From assembly GCF_014203705.1 (NCBI RefSeq), contig NZ_JACHJR010000001.1:8060001-8124000 (forward strand): a stretch of DNA of 64,000 nt. The letters run 5' to 3'. A program made the translations under genes and the position numbers. This DNA comes from Kitasatospora gansuensis. Its GTDB lineage: Bacteria > Actinomycetota > Actinomycetes > Streptomycetales > Streptomycetaceae. Position 1 is the stretch's first letter. Each line of letters starts with the position of its first letter. Positions 53,286 to 61,406 of the stretch are shown one piece after another. The notes beneath the pieces were generated by a model that saw only the letters and a list, made by a program, of their open reading frames with translations, did not search any database and was not told the origin of the DNA.

Positions 53286-53299
53286 ACGAGTAGATCCGA
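53278..53299 (+). repeat. Left terminal inverted repeat of the IS982-type element
   Basis: Perfect 22-bp inverted match to 54888-54909, beginning TCCACTAGACGAGTAGATCC. The flanks do not show an obvious target duplication of more than one or two bases. Confidence 0.85.
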
Positions 53300-53342
53300 A
53301 GTTCGGTCCCGCCAAAGGGTTGAGGGCGTCCAAGATCAGTTT

Positions 53343-54236
53343 GTGACGACCGACCTGAACACCCTCTTGACCGCACTTTACGTGAAGATCGACGACGAGA
53401 TCGGAGGAACGCGATGGCTGGGCCGCCCGCCCCTGCTCAGCGACTCTGAACTCGTCTGCCTCGCGGTGGCCCAGGCCCTGCTCGGGTACCACTCCGAGGC
53501 CCGCTGGCTGCGCTACGCGCACAAGCGCCTGTCCGGCATGTTCCCGTACCTTCCCCAGCGCGCGGGCTACAACAAGCGACTCCGTTCGGCACTGCCGCTG
53601 GTAAAGCGCGTGATCCGGGAACTGGCCCGGGATAGCGACTTCTGGACGGACACGGTGTGGATCACCGACTCCACGCCGGTGCCGTGCGGCATGTCGCGCC
53701 CGACCGTCCAGCGTTCGAACATGGCGGGCTGGGCCGGCTACGGCTACTGCGCCTCTCACTCCCGCTTTTTCTGGGGCCTTCGTCTGTATCTCGTGTGCAC
53801 GCCGGCCGGCATGCCAATCCTGTGGGCGCTGGCGAACCCGAAGCTGGATGAGCGGGAGGTGCTGGCCGCGATGCTCGAAGTCGATGCGGAGCTGGTCGCC
53901 CGCCGCGAGGGCATGGTGCTCATCTCGGACAAGGGCTTCGCCTCGAAGACATTCGAGCGTGAACTCGCCGAGCTCGGCGTCGAGTTGCTGCGGCCCTCGT
54001 TCAAACGCGAGAAGAAGCGGTTCGGCGAGCCGATGCTCAAGAAGGTCCGCCAGCTGATCGAGTCGGTCAACGACACCCTCAAAGGGCAGCTCGACCTGGA
54101 ACAACACGGCGGGCGGACCTTCGAGGGCGTCGCGATCCGGGTGGCCCAGCGAGTCCTGGCGATGGCCACCGCCATCTGGCACAACAACCGGACCGGCGCA
54201 CCCGTCACGCGCTCGCTGATCGCGTTCGACCACTGA
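53343..54236 (+). CDS. IS982-family transposase
   Basis: 297 residues from a GTG. DDE residues: Asp in VWITDSTPVPCG, Asp in LISDKGFASKTFE and Glu in KKVRQLIESVNDTLKGQLDLE. N-terminal LLSDSELVCLAVAQALLG and the Trp/Tyr-rich MAGWAGYGYCASHSRFFWG are conserved in IS982 members. No frameshift or stop was seen, so the enzyme may be active. It lies 44 bp inside the left inverted repeat. Confidence 0.92.
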   Translation: MTTDLNTLLTALYVKIDDEIGGTRWLGRPPLLSDSELVCLAVAQALLGYHSEARWLRYAHKRLSGMFPYLPQRAGYNKRLRSALPLVKRVIRELARDSDFWTDTVWITDSTPVPCGMSRPTVQRSNMAGWAGYGYCASHSRFFWGLRLYLVCTPAGMPILWALANPKLDEREVLAAMLEVDAELVARREGMVLISDKGFASKTFERELAELGVELLRPSFKREKKRFGEPMLKKVRQLIESVNDTLKGQLDLEQHGGRTFEGVAIRVAQRVLAMATAIWHNNRTGAPVTRSLIAFDH

Positions 54237-54274
54237 CGGCATCCGGCAGTGACCGCAGGCAGGCTCTCGCCGAG

Positions 54275-54769
54275 TCAGAGGACCTCGGCCTGCTCTGGGG
54301 TCACGCAGTATTCGTGGTCGCCAACCTGCACGATGTAGCCCTTCGGTGGCTCCAAGGACGTCGTCCACCAGACCCCGGCGACCTCCCCGACAGCTTCCGT
54401 CGTCTCGCTCGGTGAGTCCGACTCAGTGCGGATTCGGACGCGGGTTCCGTCGGGCAGGTCGCTGCGATAGCGGGGCGGCATGTCGGGATGGAGTCGTCCC
54501 CTGGGGATCAGGAACTCCGGCCGTAGCCCCCAGGGACTGCCGTCCTCGGTCTCCACCGAGTAGATCGGCCCGACGTGGCCGTCGCGCTCGTCCTGCTTGA
54601 TGACACACCCAACGACCACACCACGGCTGCCCACGATCTCCGGCCCGAGCCAACCCAGACTCGGAACTGGCGGATGCGGCGTCGTCAGTTCCACCAACTC
54701 GCCGTAAGCCAGGGTGGCCTGCTCTGGCCAGGGAGTCTCGTCCAGCAGCCACTGTTGCTCGACCGTCAT
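54275..54769 (-). CDS. Passenger protein of the IS982-type element, unknown function
   Basis: 164 residues from an ATG at 54769 with GGAGG upstream (two earlier ATGs at 54811 and 54781 lack it). The sequence is beta-rich: LAYGELVELTTPHPPVPSLG, VVVGCVIKQDERDGHVGPIYSV, then YIVQVGDHEYCVTPEQAEVL at the end, with the look of small SH3/KOW-like barrels found in immunity-type proteins. No catalytic motif. It lies convergent to the transposase within the element's repeats, so it is mobile cargo. Confidence 0.65.
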   Translation of the reverse strand: MTVEQQWLLDETPWPEQATLAYGELVELTTPHPPVPSLGWLGPEIVGSRGVVVGCVIKQDERDGHVGPIYSVETEDGSPWGLRPEFLIPRGRLHPDMPPRYRSDLPDGTRVRIRTESDSPSETTEAVGEVAGVWWTTSLEPPKGYIVQVGDHEYCVTPEQAEVL

Positions 54770-54887
54770 GAGCCCCTCCATTTCATGACCTCGGTGGACC
54801 CACCAAACCATAACCGCGAGGTGATTGGCCTGATCGGTCTGGCCGGTCCTTCAACCGCGCGATCATGAGACTTCGGCCACCGTCACA

Positions 54888-54909
54888 TCGGATCTACTCG
54901 TCTAGTGGA
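54888..54909 (-). repeat. Right terminal inverted repeat of the IS982-type element
   Basis: Inverted copy of 53278-53299, perfect over 22 bp. The GTG at 54905 inside it opens the remnant listed next. Confidence 0.85.
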
Positions 54910-55160
54910 TGACGACCAGAACAGGCGCCGGCTCGAAGCCTGCTACTACATCGTGCTTGGTCTCGGCGGTCTCGGCCTGATGCTCGGCATACTCCTCCGC
55001 CAACCCCAACTCTCCGGCCTCCGTGGGCATCCCCCGGCTCGCGGCCGTCGGCGTCGTACTGGCCGGCCGGGGCGGGGCCCGGATGCTCAGCATCCTCAAC
55101 ATCACGCTCTCGCGGTTCACGGTGCTCGCCCAGCTGATGCTGGCGCCGCTGCCGCCGCTG
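54905..55160 (+). pseudogene. Probable small membrane protein remnant, frameshifted
   Basis: From a GTG at 54905 the frame gives DDDQNRRRLEACYYIVLGLG and a hydrophobic stretch (LGLMLGILL) with high third-position GC. Near 55020 sense moves to another frame that ends in LTVLAQLMLAPLPPLVTR, again hydrophobic. It looks like a two-helix membrane protein damaged by a frameshift and cut by the IS. Alternative: coding on the minus strand (TEAGELGLAEEYAEHQAETA), which fits less well. Confidence 0.35.
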
Positions 55161-55167
55161 GTCACGC

Positions 55168-55284
55168 GAACAGCTGAGCCGGTGGCTGCGAGAGCATCCC
55201 GGTGTCGAGGTCGCCTGCCGCGACGGATCGCTCTCCTACCGGCAGGGATCGCCGACGGCGCCCCGGTAGGTATCGCACGGGGCT
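55168..55284 (+). pseudogene. ISL3-family transposase fragment (central part)
   Basis: Reads EQLSRWLREHPGVEVACRDGS then LSYRQG, the segment before the third catalytic region of ISL3 transposases, then shifts frame (GIADGAPV). The remainder continues about 450 bp further on, after an unrelated gene. Clearly dead. Confidence 0.75.
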
Positions 55285-55290
55285 AGCGCG

Positions 55291-55599
55291 TCAAGCTGAC
55301 GGGGCGAGGCCGCTGTTGGCGATGCGGGTCCAGAGGGTGTGGTGCCAGTCGTTGGCGTCGGGAGCGGGCTTGGCGGTCAGGACCGGGTTCGGGCCGGTCT
55401 CGATGAGGTGCAGCAGGGTCCAGGCGACGCCGTAGCAGTCGTCCGGTCCGAAGCAGGCGACCAGTGCTTGGGCCTCTTCGCCGGTGACGGGCTTGGCGAT
55501 GGCTTCGAGCTGCTCGACTCGCCGGTCGATCTCCTCCTCGTCGGCGTCCCAGTCGGGGAGCGGGCCGTCGGCTGCGAAGGTCTGCACTTCTGGTCTCAT
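55291..55599 (-). CDS. Small acidic hypothetical protein between ISL3 fragments
   Basis: 102 residues from an ATG at 55599. Acidic N-terminus (DWDADEEEIDRRVEQLEAIAK), then VTGEEAQALVACFGPDDCYGVA and WTLLHLIETGPNP, mostly helical. No known family. It is sandwiched, in opposite orientation, between the two parts of an ISL3 transposase remnant, so it may have been inserted there or be a passenger. No clear ribosome-binding site was seen. Confidence 0.55.
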   Translation of the reverse strand: MRPEVQTFAADGPLPDWDADEEEIDRRVEQLEAIAKPVTGEEAQALVACFGPDDCYGVAWTLLHLIETGPNPVLTAKPAPDANDWHHTLWTRIANSGLAPSA

Positions 55600-55740
55600 C
55601 CGCGAATGATCGACCGTTGCGGCTCGCTGGGGCAAGGTGTTCTGGCGGGTCACGCGGCAACTGCCTCTGCCAGCGGGGCGGCCGTGGGGAAGGCGGTGTG
55701 CTCGTCGAACCGGTCGTGGTGCGCGCTGGCCGACGCCGGC

Positions 55741-56228
55741 CGTTCTCACAGCTCCGTGGCCTCGGCCTTGGCCGCCGCACGGTGGGGAAGGACGTCCGGG
55801 CCCGCACCTGGCAGGAGGTCGTGCGGCGGCGCCGCGACGCCCGTCCACCCTCAACCCCTACCTCGACCACCTGCGTCAGCGCTGGGACGAAGGCGAGCGC
55901 AACGCGATGATTCTTCATCAGGAACTCGTGGGCAAAGGTTTCCTGGGGCACTGTCAGCGCGTGAAGATCGCCCTCGCACCGCTCAGGCGCGGCCGGCCTC
56001 TGGACGAGCCCCGTGAACGCCCGGAACTCAAGCTCGCCACGACGCGGTCGCCCAGTGAATCACCACCAGCTACAACTTCGGAGTCAACGAGGGCCAGATC
56101 ACTGACGTAAAACTCCAGAAACGCATCGTGGGAGGCCGCGCTGGCGACCCACTCTTCCGCCAACGAGTCGTACTGATCGCCCGCCTACGCCGCCGATACG
56201 TCGGCCTGCCAGCCACCGACCCGGGATG
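55741..56228 (+). pseudogene. ISL3-family transposase remnant (C-terminal part)
   Basis: The first bases give a helix-turn-helix (GLGLGRRTVGKDVRARTWQE), then after a frameshift TLNPYLDHLRQRWDEGERNA, VKIALAPLRRGRPLDEP, and after a further change NEGQITDVKLQKRIVGGRAG to the stop at 56228, which is the end of ISL3 transposases. At least two frameshifts are present. Beyond it, 56226-56258 contains the probable right end of the element (see repeat). Confidence 0.75.
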
Positions 56229-56247
56229 ATCTCCGGCTACGAAAGTC
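56226..56247 (+). repeat. 22-bp repeat, copy 1 (end of the ISL3 remnant)
   Basis: ATGATCTCCGGCTACGAAAG plus TC, identical to 57242-57263 and in the same orientation. Here it continues with TTGCCAGAGCC, which looks like the outer end of an ISL3 inverted repeat, so it is part of the right end of the dead element. Confidence 0.8.
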
Positions 56248-56371
56248 TTGCCAGAGCCACTTTCAGCTGTACGCCGACACCCCGGGGCCGTATGCCTCCT
56301 CCAGCTGCGTCACGACGCCGTCGGCATCGCGGACGACGGCTTTCAGCCCTGCTTCGATCGCCGTACTCGCA

Positions 56372-57064
56372 TCAGCCAAGCTGCCCGGTCGGCCGCATGG
56401 TGATCTGGTTGATGTCCACGCCCGCAGGCTGGTTGAGAGCGAAGGCGATTGTGGACGCGATCTGCTCGGGGGTCATCGCCTCCTCAGGGGTGCCGCCGCG
56501 CTCGGCCCAGAATGCGGTGTCCACCACTCCGGGGGCGATGACGGTCACGCCGACTCCGTCCTTGGCGACCAGCAGCCGGGTGTTCTCGGCCAGCGCGTGC
56601 GCGGCCCACTTGGTGACCGAGTACAGGTTGCCGGGAGTGTTGCGCACCCCGGCGACGGAACCGATGAACACGATCCGGCCCTTGGACGCCCTCAACTGCG
56701 GCAGGGTCTCGCGCACCAGCAGGGCCGGGCCCAGGACGTTGGTGAGGACCATGGCGCGCATGTCCTCGGGGGCGTGGCTCTCCAGGTTGCCGGGCAGCGA
56801 GAAACCGGCGTTGGCAATGACGTTGTCCAGTCGGCCCCACGCCTGAACCACGCGGCTCACGGCGGCGGCGACGTCCTCCGCCTCGGCGGCGTCGCCAGTG
56901 ATCGTCAGCAGCCGCTCACCCGCTCCGGCCGAAGCGGCGAAGGCGGCCAGCTTGCCCGCGTCACGTCCGGTGACCGCCACACGGTGGCCCTGCTCGAGGA
57001 GGGTGCGGGCAGTGGCGGCACCGATTCCGGTCGATCCACCAGTGATCAGCGTGACGGGCTCCAT
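56372..57064 (-). CDS. SDR-family oxidoreductase
   Basis: 230 residues from the ATG at 57064 (GAGGAGG upstream). The Rossmann motif TGGSTGIG (residues 8-15), NAG in VIANAGFSLPG, catalytic Ser, Tyr and Lys in IGSVAGVRNTPGNLYSVTKWA (YxxxK present). A classical SDR of the YdfG/NADP-dependent type; substrate unknown. It lies between the two copies of a 22-bp repeat, one of which is the end of a dead ISL3 element. Confidence 0.88.
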   Translation of the reverse strand: MEPVTLITGGSTGIGAATARTLLEQGHRVAVTGRDAGKLAAFAASAGAGERLLTITGDAAEAEDVAAAVSRVVQAWGRLDNVIANAGFSLPGNLESHAPEDMRAMVLTNVLGPALLVRETLPQLRASKGRIVFIGSVAGVRNTPGNLYSVTKWAAHALAENTRLLVAKDGVGVTVIAPGVVDTAFWAERGGTPEEAMTPEQIASTIAFALNQPAGVDINQITMRPTGQLG

Positions 57065-57380
57065 GCAACGGCCTCCTCGGCGGCGTGGTCATCAGTTCCC
57101 CAAAACGCCTGCACTATACGTGGGGTGAGCTGCTGCCAGGGCTGCCACGCGGTACCGCAGCCCAGGCCCGCTCGACCGCCGTCAGTGCGAGCTCACACGG
57201 GTACTTGGTCCGGTCGCTCTCCTGGCCAGCGCCAGGAGGAAATGATCTCCGGCTACGAAAGTCGGACTCCGCCTCAGGGCCGGGCGCGGATGCCGTCGGG
57301 AGGGCGAAGTGGTGTCCTGGCATAGGGAAGAAGTGCGCCGTCACCGCGGCGGTGCTGCCCTGTACGAGGAGGGTCCGGTC
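57065..57380 (+). other. 316-bp gap with a solitary copy of the 22-bp repeat
   Basis: No gene recognised. The repeat copy at 57242-57263 is preceded by a small inverted repeat CTCCTGGC-CAGC-GCCAGGAG (57219-57238). The segment to its left could be a fragment of another IS end. Confidence 0.45.
57242..57263 (+). repeat. 22-bp repeat, copy 2
   Basis: Identical in sequence and orientation to 56226-56247, but the outer 13 bp differ, so this is a truncated end. The two copies frame a 1-kb segment with the SDR gene. Confidence 0.8.
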
Positions 57381-57665
57381 ATGGCTGTTCTCATCCACGC
57401 GGTGATCCCGGGGGTTACCACCGATCAGTACGACGCCCTGAACGCTCGGCTCCAGGAGACGCCCGAGATCTTTGCCGGATGCCTGTCCCACGTCTGCGTG
57501 CCGACCGGTGAGGGGCTGGAGGTCTTCGACGTCTGGGCGAGCGAGCAGCAGATGATGGCGTTCGCGGACAAGATGATGCCGTTGGCGGTGGAAGAGGGAT
57601 GGCCTGCCGGGCCCGGGCAGCCCGAGATCCTTCCGGTGCACAACTACTGGGTGCCGGGAGCTTAG
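57381..57665 (+). CDS. Small ABM-like (dimeric alpha-beta barrel) protein
   Basis: 94 residues from an ATG at 57381, GAGGAGG upstream. VLIHAVIPGVTTDQYDALNA, a middle FAGCLSHVCVPTGEGLEVF and WASEQQMMAFADKMMPLAVEE fit a ferredoxin-like dimeric barrel of the antibiotic-biosynthesis-monooxygenase type. Such proteins can be small oxygenases or stress proteins. It stands alone; function not determined. Confidence 0.75.
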   Translation: MAVLIHAVIPGVTTDQYDALNARLQETPEIFAGCLSHVCVPTGEGLEVFDVWASEQQMMAFADKMMPLAVEEGWPAGPGQPEILPVHNYWVPGA

Positions 57666-57699
57666 GGGTCGGCTCCGGCTCGACGAAGTGGGCAGTGGC

Positions 57700-58335
57700 T
57701 CATTCGTGGCCGGCGAGGGCTTCCGCGAGCGGGGCGAAGAGCAGCGTCCAGTTGCCGGGCAGGAGCTTCGCGGACGTGAGGTAGCAGCGGACGACCGCCC
57801 GCTCGTCCGGGCGGCCGTCCGCCCCGTCCTCCAGGATGGCCTGCAGGCAGGCGCCGATGCCCTTGGCGAGGGCGTTCTCGTCGAACCCCAGGCGTGCGTA
57901 AGCCTGCTGAGCATCCGGTGGCAGGGCGAACGAGCCGTCCCACTCGCTGACCGCGTCCAGCAGGTAGAGCAGGTGACTCCCGAGCTTCGGCAGGTCGGCG
58001 CGCAGACCTCTCGTGGTGAACTCCCGGTCTGCCTCCTCCCAGACCAACTCCGACGTCGCGGCTGCGTCGGCGACGAGGTCCGCCCAGTAGGCCTCGCCGT
58101 GTCTACCGTCGGTCTGCCGCAGGTGCTCGGCTGCGAATGCCGCCATCGCGGCCGGGGCATCGATCAGCGGTGAGACCACGAGGTCGCTCGTGAAGTCGAA
58201 GCCGAAGTAGTAGCGGCGCCCGTCGAGTGTGAGCGACTCGATGCCGGCCACGTGGCCGACCCGTCCGGGCAGCGGATCGAAGCGCTTGGCCAGTTCCTGT
58301 TCCATGCGGGAGACGGTAGCCGTGGTCACGGACAC
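57700..58335 (-). CDS. Hypothetical protein downstream of the quinone oxidoreductase
   Basis: 211 residues from a GTG at 58335 directly after the upstream stop (TGAGTG); an ATG at 58305 is the other candidate. Sequence features: YYFGFDFTSDLVVSPLIDAP, helical AYWADLVADAAATSELVWEE and GIGACLQAILEDGADGRPDE. I do not recognise a domain. The contiguity with the MDR gene suggests one operon, perhaps controlled by the divergent MarR regulator. Confidence 0.65.
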   Translation of the reverse strand: MSVTTATVSRMEQELAKRFDPLPGRVGHVAGIESLTLDGRRYYFGFDFTSDLVVSPLIDAPAAMAAFAAEHLRQTDGRHGEAYWADLVADAAATSELVWEEADREFTTRGLRADLPKLGSHLLYLLDAVSEWDGSFALPPDAQQAYARLGFDENALAKGIGACLQAILEDGADGRPDERAVVRCYLTSAKLLPGNWTLLFAPLAEALAGHE

Positions 58336-59286
58336 TCAAGCGGCTATCCGGAGGACGCTCTTGCCGAGGGTGGTGCCCTCGGCGAGGTGCTGTACGGCGA
58401 CGGGGAGGTCGGCCAGGTCGTACTCGGCGGTGATGTCCACGCGTACCCGGCCGCCGGCGACGAGGTCGCGTGCGTGGCGGAGGCCGGCGGCGAGCCGTTC
58501 GGGGTGGGTGCGGCTGAGCAGGTTGCTGTTGTAGGTCACCAGGGACCGGCCCTGCATCAGCAGGTCGTTGGTGTCGGCGAGGACGGGGTCGAAGGTGTCG
58601 AGGTTGCCGTACGCCACCAGGCGCCCGTGCGGGGCGAGTTGGCCGAGGCCGGTGCGGCGGGTCGGGCCGCCGACCGGGTCGAGGATGACGTCGAACTGTT
58701 CGTCGCCGAGCTTGGCCGGGTACTCGTCGCGCAGCAGGACCTGGGTGCAGCCGAACCGGGCGGCGTACGCGGCCCGGGCCTCGGTGCCGGCCACGCCGAC
58801 GATCCGGGCGGCCCCGGCGAGGCGGGCGAACTGGGTGGCGAGGGTGCCGACGGATCCGGCGGCGGCGTGGATCAACACGCGCTCGCCCGGGCGTACTTGG
58901 GCGGCGGTGTTGATGAGGTCGTACGCGGTCGGGGCGCCCCAGCCGAGGCCCGCCGCGGTGCGCAGGGACAGGTCGCCGATGCCCACCGCGAGGACGGCGG
59001 GTGCCAGGACCACCTCGGCGAAGGCGCCCGACGGGGTGAGAGCGGTGACGGGCTCGCCGACCCGGCCCGGGTCGACGCCCTCGCCGACCGCGGTGATGTG
59101 CCCGGAGGCTTCGAAGCCCGGGACGAAGGGACGCGGTACGGGGAACTGGCCGTCCCGGACCATCGTGTCGCCCCACTGGATCCCCGCGTACGCGACGCGG
59201 ATCGCCACCTGGCCGGGGCCGGGGACGGGCTCGTCGAGTTCGGTGACGCGGTAGCGGTCGTCGGTGTCGAGCAGGGCAGCCTTCAT
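58336..59286 (-). CDS. NADP-dependent quinone oxidoreductase (MDR superfamily)
   Basis: 316 residues from the ATG at 59286. GroES-like start VTELDEPVPGPGQVAIRVAY, then the Rossmann fingerprint AAAGSVGTLATQFARLAG and VIGVAGTEARAAYAA-type segment, with VAFDVILDPVGGPTR-like core (FDVILDPVGG). No zinc ligands, so it is a quinone/enone reductase rather than an alcohol dehydrogenase. It is divergent from a MarR-family gene; the 48-bp gap between starts carries an inverted repeat, so MarR probably represses both. Confidence 0.9.
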   Translation of the reverse strand: MKAALLDTDDRYRVTELDEPVPGPGQVAIRVAYAGIQWGDTMVRDGQFPVPRPFVPGFEASGHITAVGEGVDPGRVGEPVTALTPSGAFAEVVLAPAVLAVGIGDLSLRTAAGLGWGAPTAYDLINTAAQVRPGERVLIHAAAGSVGTLATQFARLAGAARIVGVAGTEARAAYAARFGCTQVLLRDEYPAKLGDEQFDVILDPVGGPTRRTGLGQLAPHGRLVAYGNLDTFDPVLADTNDLLMQGRSLVTYNSNLLSRTHPERLAAGLRHARDLVAGGRVRVDITAEYDLADLPVAVQHLAEGTTLGKSVLRIAA

Positions 59287-59304
59287 GGTCACAGCTCCTT
59301 GTGC

Positions 59305-59357
59305 TGACTCAGGATCCTTATAGTTGAGGACTCTATGGATGTAAGATCCCTGAGTCA
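59305..59357. promoter_or_regulatory. Inverted repeat in the MDR/MarR intergenic region
   Basis: TGACTCAGGATC (59305-59316) and GATCCCTGAGTCA (59345-59357) are inverted copies apart from one extra C. Between them TATAGTTGAGGACTCTAT forms another weak palindrome at about 59319. This is a plausible MarR operator controlling both divergent genes. Confidence 0.6.
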
Positions 59358-59844
59358 ACACATGAATGTGTCAAAGAGGCTGGAGCACACGGTGGACGCC
59401 CCGATCGACGATGACCTCTGTCCCAGGATCCGCCGGTCGGAGCAGGCGCTGATGGCCCATCACGAGGCCGTGCTGCGCGCCTACGGACTGACCATGACGC
59501 AGTACCTGGTGCTGTTGACCCTGGCGCGCGAAGGCGGCCTGTCCGGCGCCCAGTTGGCCCGCGCCTGTGGGGTGACGCAGCAGAGCATGAGCAGTGTGCT
59601 GGCCAACATGGAAACCAAGGGGCTCATCGGCCGCGAGACGTCCCCGGTGCACGCCAAGGTGCAGATCGCCGGTCTCACCGAGGAGGGGCAGGCGCTGCTG
59701 GACCGCGCCTACCAGGAGGTGATCATCCTCGAGCGCGCGCTCAGCGACGCGTTCACGCCCTCCGAACACGCCATGCTCTGCGAGCTGCTGGAGCGCGCCA
59801 CCACCGTCCTCGTCCAGCAGACGCGCCGCGCCGCCGACGGCTGA
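59335..59844 (+). CDS. MarR-family transcriptional regulator
   Basis: 169 residues from an ATG at 59335 (GAGGA 6 bp upstream); alternatives at 59362 or 59392. Winged helix: GLTMTQYLVLLTLAREGGLSG, QLARACGVTQQSMSSVLANM and the wing METKGLIGRETSPVHAKVQI, followed by the dimerisation helix EVIILERALSDAFTP. Likely responds to a phenolic or quinone ligand, releasing the MDR gene. Its stop codon abuts the convergent gadB stop (TGATCA). Confidence 0.88.
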   Translation: MDVRSLSQHMNVSKRLEHTVDAPIDDDLCPRIRRSEQALMAHHEAVLRAYGLTMTQYLVLLTLAREGGLSGAQLARACGVTQQSMSSVLANMETKGLIGRETSPVHAKVQIAGLTEEGQALLDRAYQEVIILERALSDAFTPSEHAMLCELLERATTVLVQQTRRAADG

Positions 59845-61239
59845 TCAGTGGTGGAACCCGGCGCGGTCGGCGTCCGCGGGTGTGCCGCGGGTCAGGCGGT
59901 GGAGGGCGCGGCGGAGGTCGGCGGCGAGCAGGGCGATCTCGTCGCGGCCGACGCCGTGGCGGATCAGGACGCGTTGGATGACGGTGTCCTGCTGGTCGGC
60001 GGGCAGGGGATAGGCGGGGACCTGCCAGCCGCGCATCCGCAGCTGGTCGGAGAGGTCGTAGAGGCTGAAGCCGGCGCCGGCCGGGTCGGTGAGCTTGTAG
60101 GAGACGGCGGGCAGTGCGCCGTTGCCGTCGTAGAGCAGGGTGAACGGGCCCATGGCGGCGACCTGCTCCGCCAGGTACCGGGCGGTGTCGGCGCAGGCCT
60201 GCTGGACCCGGCGGTAACCGCCGCGGCCGAGGCGCAGGAAGGTGTAGTACTGGGCGATGATCTCGCCGCCGGGGCGGGAGAAGTTCAGGGCGAAGGTGGG
60301 GATGTCGCCGCCGAGGTAGTTGACCCGGAACACCAGGTCCTCGGGGAGCAGGTCGGCGGTGCGCCAGATCGCCCAGCCCACGCCGAGCGGCGCGAGGCCG
60401 TACTTGTGGCCGGAGGCGTTGATGGAGGCGACCCGGGGCAGACGGAAGTCCCAGACCAGGTCGGGGTGGAGAAAGGGCGCGATGAACCCGCCGCTGGCGG
60501 CGTCGACGTGGATCGGGACGTCCCAGCCGGTCTCGGCCTGGATCCGGTCGAGTTCGGCGGCGAACTCGGCGACCGGCTCGTAGTCGCAGGTGAAGGTGAC
60601 GCCGAGGATCGCCACCACGCCGATGGTGTTCTCGTCGACGTAGTCCTTCAGCTGGTGCGCCCGCAGTCCGGTGGCGCCGGGCTCCAGCGGGACCTGGCGC
60701 AGCTCGACGTCGAAGTACCGGGCGAACTTGTCCCAGCAGATCTGCACCGGCCCGCAGACCAGGTTGGGCCGCTCGGTGGACTTGCCCTCGCTGCGCCGCC
60801 GCTCGCGCCAGCGCCACTTGAGCGCCAGTCCGCCCAGCATCGCGGCCTCGCTGGAGCCGGTGGTCGAGCAGCCCATCGCGTTGGGCGCGTCGTCGCCGGT
60901 GGACGGCGCGTTCCACAGGTCCGCGAGGATGTTGACGCACCGTGACTCGATCTCGGCGGTCTGCGGGTACTCGTCCTTGTCGATCATGTTCTTGTCGAGG
61001 CACTCGTTCATCAGGCGGTGCACCTCGTCGTCCGACCAGGTGGTGCAGAACGTCGCCAGGTTCTGCGCCGCGTTGCCGTCCAGCAGCAGTTCGTTGTGGA
61101 TCAGCGCGTAGACCACCTCGGGCCGGGAGGGCTCCGCCGGCATCCGGTGCTTCGGCAGGACGTCCTCGCTGAGCGGTGACGCGAACAGGTCGGTGGCCGC
61201 GTCGCCGAGGCGAGGGTCCTTGGCTTCGTGCAGGGCCAC
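59845..61239 (-). CDS. gadB: Glutamate decarboxylase
   Basis: 464 residues from a GTG at 61239 (GAGGAGAATCC upstream). PLP-dependent type II decarboxylase: CSTTGSSEAAMLGGLALKW, VHVDAASGGF with Asp246 facing the pyridine nitrogen, and SGHKYGLAPLGVGW, where Lys279 forms the Schiff base. It converts glutamate to GABA with proton consumption. The C-terminal region lacks the acid-switch tail of enteric GadB; it ends RAGFHH. No glutamate/GABA antiporter is adjacent; an amino-acid permease is at 6582-8012, 52 kb away. Confidence 0.93.
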   Translation of the reverse strand: MALHEAKDPRLGDAATDLFASPLSEDVLPKHRMPAEPSRPEVVYALIHNELLLDGNAAQNLATFCTTWSDDEVHRLMNECLDKNMIDKDEYPQTAEIESRCVNILADLWNAPSTGDDAPNAMGCSTTGSSEAAMLGGLALKWRWRERRRSEGKSTERPNLVCGPVQICWDKFARYFDVELRQVPLEPGATGLRAHQLKDYVDENTIGVVAILGVTFTCDYEPVAEFAAELDRIQAETGWDVPIHVDAASGGFIAPFLHPDLVWDFRLPRVASINASGHKYGLAPLGVGWAIWRTADLLPEDLVFRVNYLGGDIPTFALNFSRPGGEIIAQYYTFLRLGRGGYRRVQQACADTARYLAEQVAAMGPFTLLYDGNGALPAVSYKLTDPAGAGFSLYDLSDQLRMRGWQVPAYPLPADQQDTVIQRVLIRHGVGRDEIALLAADLRRALHRLTRGTPADADRAGFHH

Positions 61240-61406
61240 TGGATTCTCCTCGGGCGAGCGGAAAGGGGGCTACAGAATGCAGATATACCGGACATTCGGT
61301 GCGCTCGCACTCGGCGTGTGAGGGCTTGTCACATTCGGCGGGCGGGATCCGTCGGTGGAGTGTTGGCAGGTTGATCCTGACGAACCCTCCGAAAGGCAGT
61401 CCGACC

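Larger units (their letters stand above)
53278..54909 (+). mobile_element. IS982-family element with a passenger gene
   Basis: A 1632-bp segment bounded by 22-bp perfect inverted repeats. It holds an intact IS982-type transposase on the plus strand (53343-54236) and an unrelated minus-strand gene (54275-54769) between the transposase and the right end. IS982 elements normally are about 1 kb with the transposase alone, so the extra 0.65 kb is a cargo. The insertion lies at the end of a small gene in the Scr1 cluster, and the right flank is a fragment of another element. Confidence 0.75.
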
